From: Pseudomonadota bacterium
GTDB taxonomy: Bacteria > Pseudomonadota > Alphaproteobacteria > Rhizobiales > Xanthobacteraceae
Direction: 5' to 3'
NCBI GenBank assembly: GCA_023390955.1
Contig: JAEWBW010000395.1
Span: forward strand, 1 to 18,629
Length of the DNA stretch: 18,629 bases
The notes below the pieces were generated by a model. That model was not told where the DNA came from. It worked only from the letters and a program-made list of their open reading frames with translations, and made no database searches. The translations under genes and the position numbers were made by a program. The first letter of the stretch is position 1, and each line of letters begins with the position of its first letter. Below, in pieces: positions 1 through 6,616 of the stretch.

Positions 1-954
1 GGGCAGCGGCTGCAGCACGGTCACGTTGGGATCGTACTGATAGGCGGCAAGGATCGTCAGGCTGGTGTCCTCACCGAGGCGCCAGGTGAAGGATGGCGCG
101 ATGAAGGCGCGATCCCGGCTGGTGAAATCCACCTGACCGTCGCCGATCTTGCCGAGACCGACGACGCGATAGAGCAGCGAGTGATCCTCATTCACCGGTC
201 CGCCAACATCGAATGCACCCTGCACCGAATTGCGCACGCCGAAGCGCACCAGCGCTTCGCCGAAGGCCTGGTCGGTCGGACGCTTGCTGGTGAGATCCCA
301 CAGGCCTCCGGGACTGCCCTGCCCGTACAGCGACGCCGCCGGTCCCTTCAGGACGTCGATGCGCTCGAAACCATAGGGCTCCATGCCGTAATTGTTGACG
401 TTGAGCCGGAGGCCGTCGACGAATTGCAGGCCCTCAAATCCCCGGATGTAGATCTGGTCGCGGGTGAATTGCCCGTCGCGGAAATAGGTGCCGACGCCGG
501 CGGTGTATTGCAGCGCCTCGCGGACGTTCTCAGCGTCCCGATCGGCCATGTCCTGACGGGTCACGGTGGAGACGGTGCGCGGCAATTGCAGCAGCGGCGT
601 CGTCGATTTGGTGCCGGTGGCCGTGCCATGGGCGACATAGCCGTCGACGCCGTCGCGGGTCTGGCTGACATTGCCACTGTCGATCGCTGGTTTCGGCGGA
701 ACTGCGCTTGGCGTCGCGGACGCGCGGCGCGCCGCCCGGCGCGCGGCGTTGCTGGGCTTTCGGCTCTCCGCAGCGGCGGGCCGCGCGGCAGATTGCTCCG
801 GCTGCACCACGACCGGCGGCAGCGCCGGATCACGCGGCGCCTGTTGCGCCTGGGCCGGCAGGCCCGCCGCCAGAACCGCGACGGCACCGGCCGCAAGACT
901 CATTTCAAATTTTGGAAGACCTGAACGAACAACAACTGACTTAACTCTGGACAC
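1..954 (-). CDS. TonB-dependent siderophore-type receptor, N-terminal part (C-terminus outside window)
   Basis: This is an outer-membrane receptor for TonB/ExbBD-driven uptake of a chelate; 318 codons are visible and the barrel continues past position 1. I chose the GTG at 954 because an AGGGG Shine-Dalgarno lies 6 nt upstream (961-965) and the start gives a full export signal (basic residues, then an AAGAVAVLAAGLPAQAQ-like hydrophobic stretch). The ATG at 903 would cut the signal. A TonB-box-like LPPVVVQP follows, then a Pro/Ala/Arg-rich linker. The plug domain (about residues 100-220) carries QLPRTVSTVT, REALQYTAGV, IYIRGFEG, ERIDVLKGPAASLYGQGSPGG and TSKRP, typical of the FhuA/FpvA-like siderophore-receptor class. 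The leader contains a cobalamin riboswitch, so the real substrate may be a corrinoid or cobalt chelate rather than an iron siderophore. The family is secure from the sequence; the substrate is inference. Confidence 0.9.
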   Translation of the reverse strand, partial: MSRVKSVVVRSGLPKFEMSLAAGAVAVLAAGLPAQAQQAPRDPALPPVVVQPEQSAARPAAAESRKPSNAARRAARRASATPSAVPPKPAIDSGNVSQTRDGVDGYVAHGTATGTKSTTPLLQLPRTVSTVTRQDMADRDAENVREALQYTAGVGTYFRDGQFTRDQIYIRGFEGLQFVDGLRLNVNNYGMEPYGFERIDVLKGPAASLYGQGSPGGLWDLTSKRPTDQAFGEALVRFGVRNSVQGAFDVGGPVNEDHSLLYRVVGLGKIGDGQVDFTSRDRAFIAPSFTWRLGEDTSLTILAAYQYDPNVTVLQPLP

Positions 955-999
955 AACTATCCCCTGACGCGCGAATGGATCGGCAAGGCCGGCCCGCAC

Positions 1000-1026
1000 A
1001 AAAGCGCGAGCCGCACATCACCGCGC
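1000..1026 (-). terminator. Possible intrinsic terminator in the riboswitch leader
   Basis: On the minus strand GCGCG (1026-1022) can pair with CGCGC (1008-1004), extendable by one G-U pair, and four T residues follow at once (1003-1000). It lies between the cobalamin riboswitch and the receptor start, where a transcriptional expression platform would be expected. The stem is short and the loop long (about 11-13 nt), and I did not find a clear competing antiterminator. Translational control is an equally open possibility. Confidence 0.3.
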
Positions 1027-1186
1027 ACGACACCGGTCAAGACCGACGGCAGCAAATTGACTGGCTAAACCGCTCGAGCCCCACGGCAACGTGACACGTC
1101 ACCGCGACAAATCCCCAAGCTGAAGCGCGAATGCACGACAGTTTGGCGATTTCGCTTCGGATCACCCCGTCCGACGCGCTTCGCTC

Positions 1187-1377
1187 GTGACCACGACTGA
1201 CGGCAGGTCTCCTGGCTCGCGGGTCGTCGCCTTCTGATCGCCTTCCCAGGTCCGAAGACCCAGTGGCCAGTGAACAGCAGGCTCGCCGCTTACAGTTGCG
1301 GGGGCAGCCGCGGCATTGGAGCAGAACTCCGCACCGCATTCCCTATTGATCTCCCGAAGGAGAACCGTCGCAGTCAC
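1187..1377 (-). ncRNA. Cobalamin (AdoCbl-type) riboswitch
   Basis: Read on the minus strand, the conserved cobalamin riboswitch elements occur in the right order. GGTT with a CTCC-TTCG-GGAG hairpin comes first, then AATAGGGAATGCGGTG, then the GCCCCCGCAACTGTAAGCGG core, then CACTG, GGGAAGGCG and CGACGACCCGCGAGCC. The B12 box AGCCAGGAGACCTGCC is at 1202-1217. GACGG (1369-1365) pairs with CCGTC (1203-1199) to close P1; outer GTGAC/GTCAC arms extend the symmetry but may lie outside the transcript. About 230 nt separate it from the receptor GTG at 954, with no convincing gene between. Known members of this class lower expression of downstream B12 or cobalt genes when adenosylcobalamin is abundant. 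End coordinates are good to about 10 nt. Confidence 0.95.
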
Positions 1378-1405
1378 AATAGGTTTATCGGGAAAGCGCT
1401 GTCAA
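1376..1405 (-). promoter_or_regulatory. Sigma-70-like promoter of the riboswitch/receptor transcript
   Basis: On the minus strand there is a perfect -35 TTGACA (1405-1400), an 18-nt spacer and a -10 TATTGT (1381-1376). The expected transcription start is near 1369, exactly at the 5' base of the riboswitch P1 helix. This explains how the riboswitch is transcribed separately from the upstream gene ending at 1464. Confidence 0.7.
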
Positions 1406-1415
1406 CACCGGGCAA

Positions 1416-1430
1416 CGCGCCAGTGGCGCG
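1416..1430. repeat. 15-nt perfect palindrome upstream of the riboswitch promoter
   Basis: CGCGCCA-G-TGGCGCG forms perfect 7-bp arms about 10 nt upstream of the -35 box at 1400-1405. It lies between the stop of the small secreted-protein gene (1464) and that promoter. It could be a terminator stem for the upstream gene, although no T-tract follows on the minus strand, or an operator. The function is unknown. Confidence 0.4.
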
Positions 1431-1463
1431 GTGCACAGGTCTCGGCCACCACGAAAGCACGCT

Positions 1464-1811
1464 CTAGCTGCAACCAGTGATGCGCGCGACTGCCTTCATG
1501 TATTTGAGATGAAGCGCACCGCTGCCTCCCTCCGAAGGCGCGTTGCGAGCCGTGAGGCGGTCCGAGTTCAAGCAGGTCTCGAGGTCGTGCCTGACGTGAG
1601 AACACCATCCCAGGGCACTCTTCTCCGCCTCCTCCTTCGAGGGACCAAATCCCACGAAGGTCTGCACGCGACCGGCTTCACCATCCTCCGTCGAAACAAG
1701 ATTGATTTCCGAGATGTAGAGAGACGAGCATTGCGCGGCCTGGGACTCCGCGCCCACAGCGCAGATCATCCCGAATGCACACACGGCCATCATCACGGCG
1801 GCTCGATTCAT
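1464..1811 (-). CDS. Small secreted Cys-containing hypothetical protein
   Basis: A 115-residue protein starting at the ATG at 1811, with AGGGAG placed about 7 nt upstream. The first 25 or so residues are a Sec signal (NRAAVMMAVCAFGMICAVGA, with cleavage near SQAAQ). The mature chain has four cysteines (C28, C70, C80, C114), enough for two disulfides, and a FGPSKEEAEKSALGWC stretch. That pattern, an Ala/Glu helix ending in Trp-Cys, resembles small periplasmic DUF4189-like proteins, but I cannot assign a family firmly. It is transcribed alone and has a perfect FixK/FNR box about 100 nt upstream, which suggests expression under low oxygen. Signal peptide, SD and four cysteines make it a likely real gene; its function is unknown. 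Confidence 0.75.
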   Translation of the reverse strand: MNRAAVMMAVCAFGMICAVGAESQAAQCSSLYISEINLVSTEDGEAGRVQTFVGFGPSKEEAEKSALGWCSHVRHDLETCLNSDRLTARNAPSEGGSGALHLKYMKAVARITGCS

Positions 1812-1909
1812 GTGATTTCTCCCTGTAAAGGATCACGGAATGGAGTGCGATTTCACGACATCGTTCTATCGGCCCTGTCGAAACTTCGCCGCACCGCCGC
1901 CGATGGCAC

Positions 1910-1923
1910 TTGATCTGGATCAA
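1910..1923. promoter_or_regulatory. FixK/FNR box (TTGAT-CTGG-ATCAA)
   Basis: A perfect match to the FNR/FixK2 palindrome (TTGAT-N4-ATCAA). Its centre lies about 105 nt upstream of the ATG at 1811 on the minus strand, leaving room for a promoter and leader. I did not find a convincing -10 at the ideal class II spacing (about 41 nt); a GATAGA at 1870-1865 is the nearest candidate. It also lies downstream of the gene ending at 1971, so the secreted-protein gene is the natural target. Confidence 0.8.
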
Positions 1924-1942
1924 GATTGGTTGCTCCGTGCGA

Positions 1943-1963
1943 AGCGCCGCGACCGCCGGCGCT
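1943..1963 (-). terminator. Stem-loop after the tandem-repeat protein gene
   Basis: AGCGCCG and CGGCGCT form a perfect 7-bp stem with a 7-nt loop, starting 8 nt after the stop codon at 1971 on the minus strand. No T-tract follows, so it may be a stabilising 3' hairpin or a weak terminator that separates the SulP transcript from the FixK box of the next gene. Confidence 0.4.
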
Positions 1964-1970
1964 CGGGCCC

Positions 1971-2459
1971 CTATCGCTCCGCAATGGCAGCGATCAACTT
2001 CATGATGTCATCGACCTGTTCTCGCACGCCCTGAAGTTTTCCGCTCGTAAAGCCGAGCTCTGCGTTTGCCCGCGGAATCTGGGTGTCGAACCTCACGGAC
2101 GTCACTTGAGATACATTGACGTAGATCCTCTCGCCGCTTGGTTCGGTCAACGCGATCCAGGACATTTCGGCGCGTTGCTCGTCCGTCACCAGCCGCATGA
2201 TTTCGGCGACATGCTCCTTTACCCCCTGCACTCTGCCGCTTGCCAAGCCGAACTCGGCATTCGCACCGGAAATCTGGGTGTCAGACCGGATGAACGTTAT
2301 CTGCGCGATGTTGAGATGAAGCGACTTTCCATTCGGCTGGGTCAATGCAAGAGAGCCCAGCCGTAGGCGCTTTGACTGTTGCGCGCGCGCCGCGAACGGA
2401 CACGCGGCCGCAAGACCGAGACCCATGATGAATGCGCGCCGCGTCCTCATGCCGAACAT
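1971..2459 (-). CDS. Exported protein made of two tandem 54-residue repeats
   Basis: A 162-residue protein. The ATG at 2459 is preceded by a strong GGAGGGG Shine-Dalgarno about 5 nt upstream. Residues 1-27 form an export signal with twin arginines (RTRRAFIMGLGL, ending near ARAQ), possibly Tat-directed. The rest is two copies of one unit, residues 38-91 and 103-156, offset by 65 residues and identical at 28 of 54 positions by my count. Shared landmarks are AL-T, P-G, N--Q-T, R-DTQI, ANAE-G, SG--QGV-E-V and IM-L. Each unit looks like a short beta region followed by an amphipathic helix. The gene lies 28 nt after the SulP stop on the same strand, so the two are probably cotranscribed under the FixK/FNR box at 4306-4319. 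I do not recognise the family, and no catalytic motif is visible. Confidence 0.8.
   Translation of the reverse strand: MFGMRTRRAFIMGLGLAAACPFAARAQQSKRLRLGSLALTQPNGKSLHLNIAQITFIRSDTQISGANAEFGLASGRVQGVKEHVAEIMRLVTDEQRAEMSWIALTEPSGERIYVNVSQVTSVRFDTQIPRANAELGFTSGKLQGVREQVDDIMKLIAAIAER
1992..2153 (-). repeat. Second repeat unit of the tandem-repeat exported protein
   Basis: Encodes residues 103-156, homologous to the unit encoded at 2187-2348 (28 of 54 identical). The similarity lies at protein level and has diverged well beyond a recent DNA duplication. Confidence 0.75.
2187..2348 (-). repeat. First repeat unit of the tandem-repeat exported protein
   Basis: Encodes residues 38-91, the N-terminal copy of the duplicated unit. 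An 11-residue linker (residues 92-102, charged, DEQRAEMSW) joins it to the second copy. Confidence 0.75.
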
Positions 2460-2487
2460 CGTGGCCCCTCCCGTCGGACGACGTCCC

Positions 2488-4209
2488 CTATCTCACTCCG
2501 TCCTGCACGTCCTGATCCGCCCAGTCCTCCCATTCCACGTTGTTGATTGCGAGATAGCGGGAGATGGCGACGCCGAGGGTCGGAAAGAAGTAGTGCTCGC
2601 CGAGCTGCGTGTACAAGCCGAACCGCTTCAGCTTGTCCTTCACGGGATCCTTGAGTTCGGCGAAACAGAGCTCGATGCCCTGCGCCTGCAAGGTCTGGTC
2701 GAGCTCGGCGACCACGTCGCAGGCGGTGACGTCGACGCTTGTCACCGGCTCCGCCGCCACAACCAGCCAGCGTACGGGCGTCGGCGACGTCGCGACCGCA
2801 TCGAGGGCACGCTCCCTGAAAAATTCGGCGTTGGCAAAAAACAGCGGCGCATCCCACCGGAACAGGACCAGCCCGGGGACGCGACGCGCATCCGGATATC
2901 GCGTGATGTCGTGATAGCCCCTGACGCCGCGGGCGCGCCCCAGCACGGCGGAGTGCGGACGCCAGCCGTCCCACAGGAACTCGATGATCGCGAGCACGAT
3001 CGCAAGACCGATGCCCTGGACGACGCCGAGCACGGCAACACCGACGAAGCAGACGATCGCGAGCCAGAACTCCCACCGCTGGATGCGATAGATCCGCATC
3101 AGGTCGGTGATTTCAAAAAGGCCGATCGCAGCGGCAATGACGACGGCGGCCAGTGCGGCAGTCGGCAAATGCTGCAGGAGATTTGGCGCGACCAGCAGAA
3201 GCAAGGCGATGGCGAGCGCGCCGACGACGCTGGTGAGCTGCGTATGCGCGCCGGCGGCCTCGGCAACAGGCGTGCGCGAACTGCTGCTGCTGATCGGAAA
3301 GCCCTGGAAGAACCCGGTTGCCAGATTGGCGGCGCCAAGCCCGACCATCTCCTGGTTCGGATCGACCCGGGCCCCAAGGCGCGCGGCATAGGCGCGTGAC
3401 AGCACGCTGGTGTCCGCAAACGACACCAGCGCGATGGCGGAGCCGCCGAGAAGCACCGGGACGATATCGCTGGCGGTGATCCACGGGATCGCGAAGCCCG
3501 GAAGCCCCTGGGGAAGAGGCCCCAACACCTTGACGCCATGTGTCGACCCGAGATCGAGCATCCCGACCACGATCGTCGCTCCGACGACCGCGATCAAAAT
3601 GCCCGGCAGCCTGGTATTCTTGAGAAGCAGGATCACGGCCAACGTGGCGCCGCCGATGGCGAACGCGACCCAGTTGATCTCGCCGGCAAGGATCGCGGCC
3701 CCGATCGCCCACACGCTCCGCAACGGCCCATCGCCTTCGATGGAAAAGCCGAGGAGCTTGGGCAGCTGGCTGATCAGGACGGTCAGGGCGATGCCGTTCA
3801 TGTAGCCGTAGCGGATCGGCTTGGAGAGGAGCTCGGTCACAAAGCCCAGGCGCGCCACGCCGGCCAGGATGCACACCGCCCCCGAGACAATCGCCATCGC
3901 GCCGGCGAGCGTTACGGCCCGCACGGGATCGCCGTGGGCCAGCGGTGTAATGACCCCGAGCAGTATTCCGGCCAGCGCCGAATCCGGGCCGAGCACGAGG
4001 ATGCGGCTCGGGCCGAACAGCGCGTAAGCCAGCAGCGGCACGATCGTGGCGTAGAGGCCGTAGATGCCAGGCAGGCCCGAGGCGACCGCGTAGGCGATGC
4101 CCACCGGGACCAGCATCGTCGCCAGGACCAGCCCGGCAAACACATCGCGCGGAAGCCAGGCTGCCTCATACCGACGGATCGTCTCGAGTCCGGGCAGCCA
4201 GTGCATCAT
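2488..4209 (-). CDS. SulP-family anion transporter with C-terminal STAS domain
   Basis: An inner-membrane secondary transporter of the SulP/SLC26 family, whose members move sulfate, bicarbonate or other anions. I place the start at the ATG at 4209 (573 residues) because GGGAGGGG lies about 7 nt upstream; a 17-residue in-frame extension exists but lacks an SD and is not family-like. The family N-terminus is clear: LPRDVFAGLVLATMLVPVGIAYA, then GLPGIYGLYATIVPLLAYALFGPSR and GPDSALAGI. Later come the conserved GFFQGFPISSSSSRT segment and QEMVGLGAANL. About 10-14 membrane helices occupy residues 20-430. A cytoplasmic STAS domain follows (LVLFRWDAPLFFANAEFF, SVDVTACDVV, ELCFAELKDPVKDKL). Its promoter region holds a perfect FixK/FNR box, and it appears to lead an operon with the tandem-repeat exported protein. 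Substrate is not predictable; sulfate or bicarbonate are the usual options. Confidence 0.92.
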   Translation of the reverse strand: MMHWLPGLETIRRYEAAWLPRDVFAGLVLATMLVPVGIAYAVASGLPGIYGLYATIVPLLAYALFGPSRILVLGPDSALAGILLGVITPLAHGDPVRAVTLAGAMAIVSGAVCILAGVARLGFVTELLSKPIRYGYMNGIALTVLISQLPKLLGFSIEGDGPLRSVWAIGAAILAGEINWVAFAIGGATLAVILLLKNTRLPGILIAVVGATIVVGMLDLGSTHGVKVLGPLPQGLPGFAIPWITASDIVPVLLGGSAIALVSFADTSVLSRAYAARLGARVDPNQEMVGLGAANLATGFFQGFPISSSSSRTPVAEAAGAHTQLTSVVGALAIALLLLVAPNLLQHLPTAALAAVVIAAAIGLFEITDLMRIYRIQRWEFWLAIVCFVGVAVLGVVQGIGLAIVLAIIEFLWDGWRPHSAVLGRARGVRGYHDITRYPDARRVPGLVLFRWDAPLFFANAEFFRERALDAVATSPTPVRWLVVAAEPVTSVDVTACDVVAELDQTLQAQGIELCFAELKDPVKDKLKRFGLYTQLGEHYFFPTLGVAISRYLAINNVEWEDWADQDVQDGVR

Positions 4210-4274
4210 GGGTGGTCCCCTCCCGCAGGTCGTTTCACATCCGCTGCGCCGCAGCAGCAATTGATTGGTCTGAC

Positions 4275-4280
4275 AGTATC
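4275..4280 (-). promoter_or_regulatory. Candidate -10 element of the SulP operon
   Basis: GATACT on the minus strand, predicting a start near 4268. That is about 44 nt from the centre of the FixK/FNR box at 4306-4319, close to the roughly 41-nt class II activator spacing. Match to TATAAT is 4 of 6, so this is suggestive only. Confidence 0.45.
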
Positions 4281-4305
4281 GCGTTCAGCAATCACCCGGC
4301 GGACG

Positions 4306-4319
4306 TTGATCAAGATCAA
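4306..4319. promoter_or_regulatory. FixK/FNR box (TTGAT-CAAG-ATCAA)
   Basis: A perfect FNR/FixK2 palindrome in the 139-nt gap between the receptor stop (4349) and the SulP start (4209), both on the minus strand. Its position relative to a plausible -10 fits activation of the SulP operon. It is the second perfect box within 2.4 kb. Confidence 0.85.
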
Positions 4320-4322
4320 TGG

Positions 4323-4336
4323 TTGCCGACCGGCAA
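4323..4336 (-). terminator. Palindrome just after the TonB receptor gene
   Basis: TTGCCG-AC-CGGCAA, perfect 6-bp arms with only 2 nt between them, 12 nt past the receptor stop on the minus strand and next to the FixK/FNR box. It may be part of a weak terminator or an extra protein-binding site. No T-run follows. Confidence 0.3.
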
Positions 4337-4348
4337 GCCTGCGGCGTC

Positions 4349-6550
4349 CTAAAACCGCCCCGCGAGCGTGACGCGAACCGCACGCGGCTCCGCGGGATGC
4401 AGGTGGCGGTCGGCCACGCCGCCGATGGGCTCGCCGGGCAATCGGGAGAGATAGTAGTATTCAATCTGATTGGTCTGCGCGTTGAAGAGATTGAGCACGT
4501 CGAGCTGCAGCCTCACGCCATTGTCGAAGCGGTAGCCGGCGCGCGCATTGAAGATCAGCGACGACTGCGATTGCACGCTGGCGTCCTCGATCAGTGGACG
4601 TGGTCCAAAATATCGTCCCTTGAGTGCGCCGAACCAGCCCGTCTCATGGCCAAAGGTCACGCCGCCGCTCGCGATCCAGGCCGGCGCGCCGGGAATGGAA
4701 TTGCCTGCCATATCGAAATCGGTAAAGCGGGCGCGGGTGTAGGCGACATCGAGGTCCAGCGCGAGCCATGGCAGCGGCTTGTACTGATTGACCCACTCCA
4801 CGCCGACGCGGCGGCTCGGCCTGCTCGGCTCGGTGGTGCCGGCATCGCCGACGAACAGCAGCTCCGAGTCGAAATCGAGCACGAACACCGCGACCGAGCT
4901 GGTCAGCCCTTCGATCGCCTTGGTCCGGATGCCGAGCTCGGCGCCGCGCGAGCGGACCAGCAGCGGCACCCGATCGAGCGGTGTCACCTTGTCGTTAGGG
5001 TCGACGGTGATGGTGGCGCCGCGGATGTCATTGCTGTGCAGGCCATAGCCGGCATTGCCATAGAACTCGGTCTTGAACCACGGGCCGAGCACGAGACCGG
5101 CCTTCGGGCTGGTCATCGCGGCCTGCGCATTGCCGGAATTGGCAGGCGTGTCGCTCAGGACGCGGCCGGCGAACACATCTTCGCGGAGACCCACCGTCGT
5201 GCGCAGCCAATCGGTCCAGCGTGTCGTTGAATCGGTCCAGAGGCCGACATTGCCTTCGCTGACCCGGTCTTCCCGAACGGTCGAGAGCCAATTGCGCTGA
5301 CCGGTCTTGAACAGGCCGACATGGATGTCGTCGTAGCGGGACTGGACGCCGACGCGCGTCTGCGTCTCGAAGCCACCGAACCGCCAGTCGAAGGCATGGC
5401 GCGCGTCGAAGCCGCCGAGCGTGCGGCGATCGAGCTGGTTGAACTGGTCGCCGTTGATCGGGTTGTCCAGGACATAGGTGAAGTTGTTGAACAGCTGCAG
5501 ATCGGAGCGGATGACGTAAGCGCTGACATTGCTCTGGCCGTATTCGCTCGAATGCGCCCAGTTGCCGGAAACGCTGAAGCGACTCGACGTGCCGCCATCG
5601 GTCGGATCGAGCGAGCCGAAGCGATCGATCCGTCCCTGATCGACCGCGCGCTGCGCCACCTGATCGGTGGAATTCCAGCCATTGGAATAGCCCATGGCCG
5701 TCAGCGTCAGCCCGTCGGTCACGGTACCGCGGCTGTAGCGCAGCACGCCATTCACCTTGCGAACGTCATCCGGCACGCTCCATGGCCCGTCATATTTGAC
5801 GCCCTCGATCGCGGCGAGCAGCGCGCCGTCGCCGATCGCGGTCGAGCCTGCGGCCAGTGCGCGGCGATAGCCAAAGCTGCCGAAGGTCATCTCCGCCAGA
5901 TTCTTCGGCAGCCGGTTCATGTAGTCGATCGCCACGGCGCCGGCGGAGCCGAAGTCGCCGACATCGGCGAAATAGGGACCCTTGCGCACATCGACCGAGC
6001 GGATCAGCTCCGGGATCAGGAAGTTGATATCGGCGTAGCCCTGGCCATGGCCATGGGTCGGCATGTTGACGGGCATGCCGTCCACGCTGATCGCGAGATC
6101 GGTGCCGTGGTCCAGATTGAAGCCGCGCAGAAAGTACTGGTTGGCCTTGCCCTCGCCGGAGTGCTGCGTGACGATGAGACCCGGCACGATCTCCAGCGCT
6201 TCGCCGACGCGCGAGAACGGCACCGCATTGACCTCTGCGCCGGTGAAGCGAATGGCGCTCGCCGCTGTTGGCTGTAAAGAGGCCCTGCCCTCCGACGAAG
6301 GACCGGATGTCGCGCTGTTCGCACCGGCGGGCGCCGGGCCGTCCGAGCGCGGTGCCGCCGCTCGCTTGCGTCCGCCATTTTGCGACGGCTTGGAACGCGT
6401 GACCCGGTCGCTCGGCGGCGCATCGGAATTGGTGACGGTCAGGGGTGGGAGCGTGTCGAACCTGTGGGCAACGCGCTCCTGCGCAGCGCCGGATTCCGCG
6501 CATACAATGCCGGAAGCAAGACAAAGCGCTCCCGTCCAGGCCCGACGCAC
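4349..6550 (-). CDS. TonB-dependent receptor with His-rich plug motif
   Basis: A complete outer-membrane TonB-dependent receptor of about 733 residues. I prefer the GTG at 6550 because GGGG lies 7 nt upstream; the in-frame TTG at 6556 sits right against that SD. The signal peptide is RRAWTGALCLASGIVCAESGAAQ. A TonB-box-like LPPLTVT follows, then a Pro/Ser/Lys linker, then the plug (about residues 95-215: VGEALEIVPGLIVTQHSGEG, YFLRGFNLDHGTD, SVDGMPVN, IRSVDVRKGPYFADVGDFGSAG). The beta barrel ends in the usual aromatic residue (LAGRF). THGHGQGYADINF in the plug could help bind a metal ligand. The gene follows a regulator gene on the same strand by 93 nt but has its own promoter and operator candidate there. 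Nearby metal genes hint at a cobalt, nickel or zinc chelate, but the substrate cannot be read from sequence. Confidence 0.92.
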   Translation of the reverse strand: MRRAWTGALCLASGIVCAESGAAQERVAHRFDTLPPLTVTNSDAPPSDRVTRSKPSQNGGRKRAAAPRSDGPAPAGANSATSGPSSEGRASLQPTAASAIRFTGAEVNAVPFSRVGEALEIVPGLIVTQHSGEGKANQYFLRGFNLDHGTDLAISVDGMPVNMPTHGHGQGYADINFLIPELIRSVDVRKGPYFADVGDFGSAGAVAIDYMNRLPKNLAEMTFGSFGYRRALAAGSTAIGDGALLAAIEGVKYDGPWSVPDDVRKVNGVLRYSRGTVTDGLTLTAMGYSNGWNSTDQVAQRAVDQGRIDRFGSLDPTDGGTSSRFSVSGNWAHSSEYGQSNVSAYVIRSDLQLFNNFTYVLDNPINGDQFNQLDRRTLGGFDARHAFDWRFGGFETQTRVGVQSRYDDIHVGLFKTGQRNWLSTVREDRVSEGNVGLWTDSTTRWTDWLRTTVGLREDVFAGRVLSDTPANSGNAQAAMTSPKAGLVLGPWFKTEFYGNAGYGLHSNDIRGATITVDPNDKVTPLDRVPLLVRSRGAELGIRTKAIEGLTSSVAVFVLDFDSELLFVGDAGTTEPSRPSRRVGVEWVNQYKPLPWLALDLDVAYTRARFTDFDMAGNSIPGAPAWIASGGVTFGHETGWFGALKGRYFGPRPLIEDASVQSQSSLIFNARAGYRFDNGVRLQLDVLNLFNAQTNQIEYYYLSRLPGEPIGGVADRHLHPAEPRAVRVTLAGRF

Positions 6551-6587
6551 TGACAATCCCCAATCTCAATCAAACCCGGCAAGCAGG

Positions 6588-6616
6588 ATTGTAGGACCGC
6601 CGGTATGACGTTTCAA
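6588..6616 (-). promoter_or_regulatory. Sigma-70-like promoter of the His-rich TonB receptor
   Basis: On the minus strand TTGAAA (6616-6611, 5/6) and TACAAT (6593-6588, 5/6) are separated by exactly 17 nt. The predicted start, near 6581, gives a leader of about 31 nt before the GTG at 6550. It is the best-looking promoter in the window and is expected to be strong unless repressed. Confidence 0.75.

Noticed and set aside
181..924. 247-codon plus-strand open frame at the left end
   Set aside because: Opposite the receptor plug domain, whose minus-strand translation has all the family motifs, an SD and a signal peptide.
1037..1377. Minus-strand small frames 1037-1339 and 1162-1377
   Set aside because: They run through the cobalamin riboswitch; the conserved RNA elements explain this sequence better than a Cys/Arg-rich peptide.
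4210..4260. 17-residue N-terminal extension of the SulP protein
   Set aside because: The extension (Cys/Arg/Gly-rich) lacks an SD and would overlap the strong GGGAGGGG ribosome site that serves the ATG at 4209.
2425..4371. Long plus-strand open frames (2425-3399, 3538-4371) opposite the SulP gene
   Set aside because: Antisense shadows; the minus strand encodes the complete SulP-STAS protein with clear SD and motifs.
4319..6277. Plus-strand open frames 4319-5230 and 5321-6277
   Set aside because: Antisense of the TonB-dependent receptor; no domain features of their own.
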